DNA of 64,000 nucleotides. It comes from Polyangiaceae bacterium. GTDB lineage: Bacteria > Myxococcota_A > Polyangia > Polyangiales > Polyangiaceae. Location of the stretch: the NCBI GenBank assembly GCA_016715885.1, contig JADJXL010000015.1:1-64000 (forward strand). The letters are read 5' to 3'. Position 1 is the stretch's first letter; every line of letters starts with the position of its first letter. Position numbers and translations under genes: made by a program. Positions 61,007 to 64,000 of the stretch are shown here, piece after piece. A model generated the notes under the pieces. That model was not told where the DNA came from and did no database searches. It saw only the letters and a list, made by a program, of their open reading frames with translations.

Positions 61007-62788
61007 ATGTTGCGCTCACGTACTGCCATCGCCATCGTTTCGTTCACCGCTCTTTGCCAAACGCTTTCCGCTTGTAGCGCAACAGCGCCCAACCAATACG
61101 CCGCAGATGCGCGCACCGGCAATGCGGAATATTCGACGCCTCATGATGCACCCGCAGGCACACCGATGGCCGATTCGGCTGCATCCGGCGGGGTCGCGCC
61201 CGAACCGGAAGCTCGGCAAGTGGCGCCCATGTCTCCGCCTCCGCCCGTGCAAATGCCTGTGCCGACCGGCCAAGCGTCCATGCCTGGAGCGACGACGGCC
61301 TCCGTCGCGCAGCCGCAGAAACAGCCGGCAAAAAGGGCCGAAGCGAAGGTCGCGGTCATGACTGCGCCGCCCCCGCCGCCTGCGCCCATTGCCGTCGCGC
61401 CGCCCGAGCCCAAGGGTACCGAGGATTATCGCGATTACGGCATCAATCCGGTCGTGGACCCCGCGAAGGATCGTTTGTCGACGTTCGCAATCGATGTCGA
61501 CACGGCTTCCTATTCGATTTCGCGTCGCAAGATCATGGAAGGATCGCTCCCGCCATTTTCCGCGGTGCGCGCAGAAGAGTTCCTCAATTATTTCGATTAT
61601 GCCTACCCGGCTCCGTCGAAAGGTCCGTTTGCAGTGCACTTTGCCGCGGCTCCGTCACCCTTCACCAAGGGCCATCACATCGTGCGCGTCGGTGTTCAAG
61701 GTAAAACCATTGCGGCAAGCGAACGGAAACCCGTGCACCTCGTGTACCTCGTGGACACCAGTGGTTCGATGCATTCGCCCGACAAGATTGGTCTGGCAAA
61801 ACAAAGCCTGAAGCTGCTGACGAGCTCGCTACAAAAAGGCGATACGGTTGCGCTTTGCACGTACGCGGGCAGCGTGCGCGAAGTGCTCGCGCCGACGGGC
61901 ATCGAAAACAAAGCAAAGATTTTGGCCGCCATCGACGATTTGGCCGCGGGTGGTTCGACCGCCATGGCGAGCGGCATCGAATTGGCATACAAGCTCGCGG
62001 AACGCACGCAAGTCAAAGGACACGTCAATCGCGTCATCGTGCTTTCGGATGGAGATGCCAATGTGGGCGCGACGTCGCATCAAGCCATTTTGGCGATGAT
62101 CGGAAGGTACAAAGAAAAGGGCATTACGCTTTCGACCGTCGGGTTTGGCACGGGCAACTACAAAGACACCATGATGGAGCAGCTCGCGGACAAGGGCGAT
62201 GGCAACTACGCGTACATCGACAGCGAAGTGCAAGCCAAGCGGGTTTTTCAAGACCAACTTTCGGGCATGCTCGAAGTGATTGCGCGCGACGTCAAAATTC
62301 AGGTGGAATTCGACCCCAAGGTCGTGCAGCAATATCGGCTCATTGGATACGAAAATCGTGACGTCGCCGACAAGGATTTTCGCAATGACAAGGTCGATGC
62401 GGGTGAAATTGGCAATGGGCACAGCGTGACCGCGATTTACGATGTCGTGCTCAAAAACACCACGGCCTCGCCGATCGTGTTGCGTCTTCGCCACAAGCCG
62501 GCGCTTGCTGGAGATACGGCGTCGGAGAGCGCATTCCCGATGAATACGTCGTCGATTGCCGCATCGTTCGAGGCAGCTCCGCGCAACTTCAGATTTGCCG
62601 TGGCGGTGGCTGGATTTGCGGAAGTGTTGCGACAGAGCCCGCATGCTCGCGATTGGGCCATGAAGGACATTGCTCGCATTGCGGATCAGGCGGCGGATTC
62701 ACGAGCGGACCAGCAAGAATTCGTGAGCCTCGTGCATCGCGCCGAGCGTATTGCAGGCGGCCAGCGCGGTCCTGCCATCGCGCAGTGA
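61007..62788 (+). CDS. YfbK-like von Willebrand factor A lipoprotein
   Basis: The ATG at 61007 follows GGAGGG. Lipobox CQTLSAC, then a 100-residue Pro/Ala/Gly linker. The domains match the YfbK-type family: N-terminal vWA-associated block (YRDYGINPVVDPAKDRLSTF, SYSISRRKIMEGSLPP), the vWA domain with MIDAS VDTSGSMHSPDK and SDGDANVGATSHQ, and a C-terminal DUF3520-like part (YRLIGYENRDVADKDFRND). 593 residues. Role unknown; usually outer-surface. It lies downstream of the rsr terminator. Confidence 0.9.
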   Translation: MLRSRTAIAIVSFTALCQTLSACSATAPNQYAADARTGNAEYSTPHDAPAGTPMADSAASGGVAPEPEARQVAPMSPPPPVQMPVPTGQASMPGATTASVAQPQKQPAKRAEAKVAVMTAPPPPPAPIAVAPPEPKGTEDYRDYGINPVVDPAKDRLSTFAIDVDTASYSISRRKIMEGSLPPFSAVRAEEFLNYFDYAYPAPSKGPFAVHFAAAPSPFTKGHHIVRVGVQGKTIAASERKPVHLVYLVDTSGSMHSPDKIGLAKQSLKLLTSSLQKGDTVALCTYAGSVREVLAPTGIENKAKILAAIDDLAAGGSTAMASGIELAYKLAERTQVKGHVNRVIVLSDGDANVGATSHQAILAMIGRYKEKGITLSTVGFGTGNYKDTMMEQLADKGDGNYAYIDSEVQAKRVFQDQLSGMLEVIARDVKIQVEFDPKVVQQYRLIGYENRDVADKDFRNDKVDAGEIGNGHSVTAIYDVVLKNTTASPIVLRLRHKPALAGDTASESAFPMNTSSIAASFEAAPRNFRFAVAVAGFAEVLRQSPHARDWAMKDIARIADQAADSRADQQEFVSLVHRAERIAGGQRGPAIAQ

Positions 62789-62857
62789 AAAATCTTTGCT
62801 GCGCTCGTCCTACCCATTGACACGGCGCCGATTTCGTTTTCCCATCCGCCCGTGCAA

Positions 62858-64000
62858 ATGCTCCTCCGCCAAAGCCTCCTCGTTCCGCTCGTGCTCCTTG
62901 CGGCATGCAACCGCGAACAGCCGCAAAGCGACATCAAACCAGCACCCGCATCAGCAGCGCCCGCTGCGGCAGCGGCACCGTCGGCATCGGCATCGGCTGC
63001 CGTCGTACCCGCATCGATCAAGCCTCCCGAGGGAGCGCCGGCGTGCACGGTGACCGACAAGAAAGTATGGGGCTCGGGAGCCAACAAATTGACCGGCTTG
63101 TCCGCGGTGGATCTCGGCGAGGGCAAGCATGGCGTAGGGCTCGCGCTCGGCGTCGATCCGCACGTGCTCGTCATCGAATCCACGGGAGAAGGACGTCTCG
63201 TCAAAGTCCCGGTCGCCAAAGGATCGCATTTGGCAAAGGCGCCGAAAGGCGATGAAGGCGTGCGGAAAGTCCTGCGCGTGACGCCTTCCAAGGTCGATGG
63301 CGAGAAAGTGTATGCATTCGTCGATTATCGTGACGAATACAAAGACAAACGCCGCCGCGTCTCATGCGGTCCTGCCGATACCAGCGATGCCTGGGGACAT
63401 TTCGACGGCGTTCCGTGGCTCGATCGTCCGGAAAAACCCACCGGCGAAGAACGAGAAAAGCTGCTGAAGGGGCACGATTACGATCGCGGGCATCACGAAG
63501 ACGACGGCAAGGGCAACGTCGACGAAAAGGAAGAGGAAAAGGGTTATCACGAATTACGCGATTGCCGCACGTTTTCGGATGGCAGCGGTCGAGCATGGAT
63601 CGTCGGCTCGGAGCTCGAGGCCGATGAAAAAGAAGACAAGTCGCTCGAATGGAAGAGCACGCTCGTCGTCGATACCGGCCACAAAGACAATGAAATTCAC
63701 CTGCACGAAATCGTGTTGAAAGGTGATCCGCCGGCGCTCGCATCATTCGAGATTCCCGTATCGCACAAGCTCGACGACGGTTCACTGCTCTTGGCCACGC
63801 GATGGAGCTCGTCGCTGCGCGTGGGCATTCTCGGCAAAAACAAACGCCTCAAGTCGAGACTCGCCAGTTACCCTGGTTTTCCGACCATTCCGTCGATCAC
63901 GGAAGACGGAGACGACTTGGTGCTCGTGACTTCCGTGACGAAAGAAAAGGGGCATTTTGCGCTGCGTGGATTGCGCGTTCCAAAGGCTTCGCCTGTTTTG
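62858..64000 (+). CDS. Partial lipoprotein of unknown function (runs off right edge)
   Basis: ATG at 62858: MLLRQSLLVPLVLLAACNRE with a lipobox, then an Ala/Pro/Ser linker (PASAAPAAAAAPSASASAA). The frame stays open for all 381 visible codons to base 64000, so the 3' end is outside the window. The exported part is beta-rich with two short charged runs (DDGKGNVDEKEEEKGYHELR). No domain was recognised. Other frames in this stretch are shadows. Confidence 0.82.
   Translation, partial: MLLRQSLLVPLVLLAACNREQPQSDIKPAPASAAPAAAAAPSASASAAVVPASIKPPEGAPACTVTDKKVWGSGANKLTGLSAVDLGEGKHGVGLALGVDPHVLVIESTGEGRLVKVPVAKGSHLAKAPKGDEGVRKVLRVTPSKVDGEKVYAFVDYRDEYKDKRRRVSCGPADTSDAWGHFDGVPWLDRPEKPTGEEREKLLKGHDYDRGHHEDDGKGNVDEKEEEKGYHELRDCRTFSDGSGRAWIVGSELEADEKEDKSLEWKSTLVVDTGHKDNEIHLHEIVLKGDPPALASFEIPVSHKLDDGSLLLATRWSSSLRVGILGKNKRLKSRLASYPGFPTIPSITEDGDDLVLVTSVTKEKGHFALRGLRVPKASPVL

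Noticed and set aside
1..64000. tRNA or rRNA genes
   Set aside because: No T-arm with matching acceptor stem and no rRNA-like stretch was recognised by eye; absence is not proven without a covariance scan.

Overview
The window looks like a chromosomal segment of a GC-rich deltaproteobacterium of the myxobacterial (Polyangia) type. The signs are about a dozen predicted lipoproteins with Ser-rich or Gly-Gly-Met/Ala linkers just after the lipobox, kinases with the HRDVSPQN catalytic loop, NGxETDxDCGG cysteine repeats, TPR membrane proteins and many secreted hydrolases. This is inferred from protein style; no rRNA or species marker is present and no tRNA was recognised.

Accessory region (1-13.8 kb). 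It opens inside an RHS polymorphic toxin with an HNH tip and an overlapping immunity gene. Then come a small gene with a 41-42 bp tandem array upstream of its promoter, a TonB-domain/TonB-dependent-receptor fusion, a truncated partner gene joined to a chimeric ORF (nucleosidase-like tail plus VYW-type repeats, with an in-frame stop), a PD-(D/E)XK-like protein, a second toxin/immunity pair, a degenerate IS91-type transposase with several frameshifts, and an array of 64-bp tandem repeats upstream of a second gene similar to the one near 3.3 kb. Repeats, broken genes and cassettes mark it as a plastic locus.

Core region (13.9-27.7 kb). A five-gene leftward operon carries glgC, a calcineurin-type phosphatase, a TPR protein, prmA and rsmE. 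Two lipoprotein genes, a predicted pseudokinase with a PEGA domain, a SIMPL protein, a PGPGW membrane protein, an M20 peptidase coupled to a 20-codon upstream ORF, an active Ser/Thr kinase and an RlmI-type methyltransferase follow.

Metabolic and surface region (27.7-50.5 kb). It holds an M49-like lipoprotein, 5-oxoprolinase genes (pxpA and a pxpB-pxpC fusion), a frameshifted vWA protein, an esterase lipoprotein, elongation factor P, TPR membrane proteins, two response regulators, a VapBC-type pair and a GH65 / universal stress protein / Lon-like protease run.

Right region (50.5-64 kb). It holds a Cys-repeat cupredoxin lipoprotein, a monohaem lipoprotein, an orphan M17 N-domain next to a TPP enzyme, an alpha/beta hydrolase lipoprotein, a coiled-coil protein and a rhodanese lipoprotein. 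It ends with the most interesting locus: a Ro60 orthologue (rsr) behind a near-consensus sigma-54 promoter, with an upstream GGATAAG array and a strongly structured 85-nt leader that is a candidate Y RNA. A YfbK-like vWA lipoprotein and a partial lipoprotein close the window.
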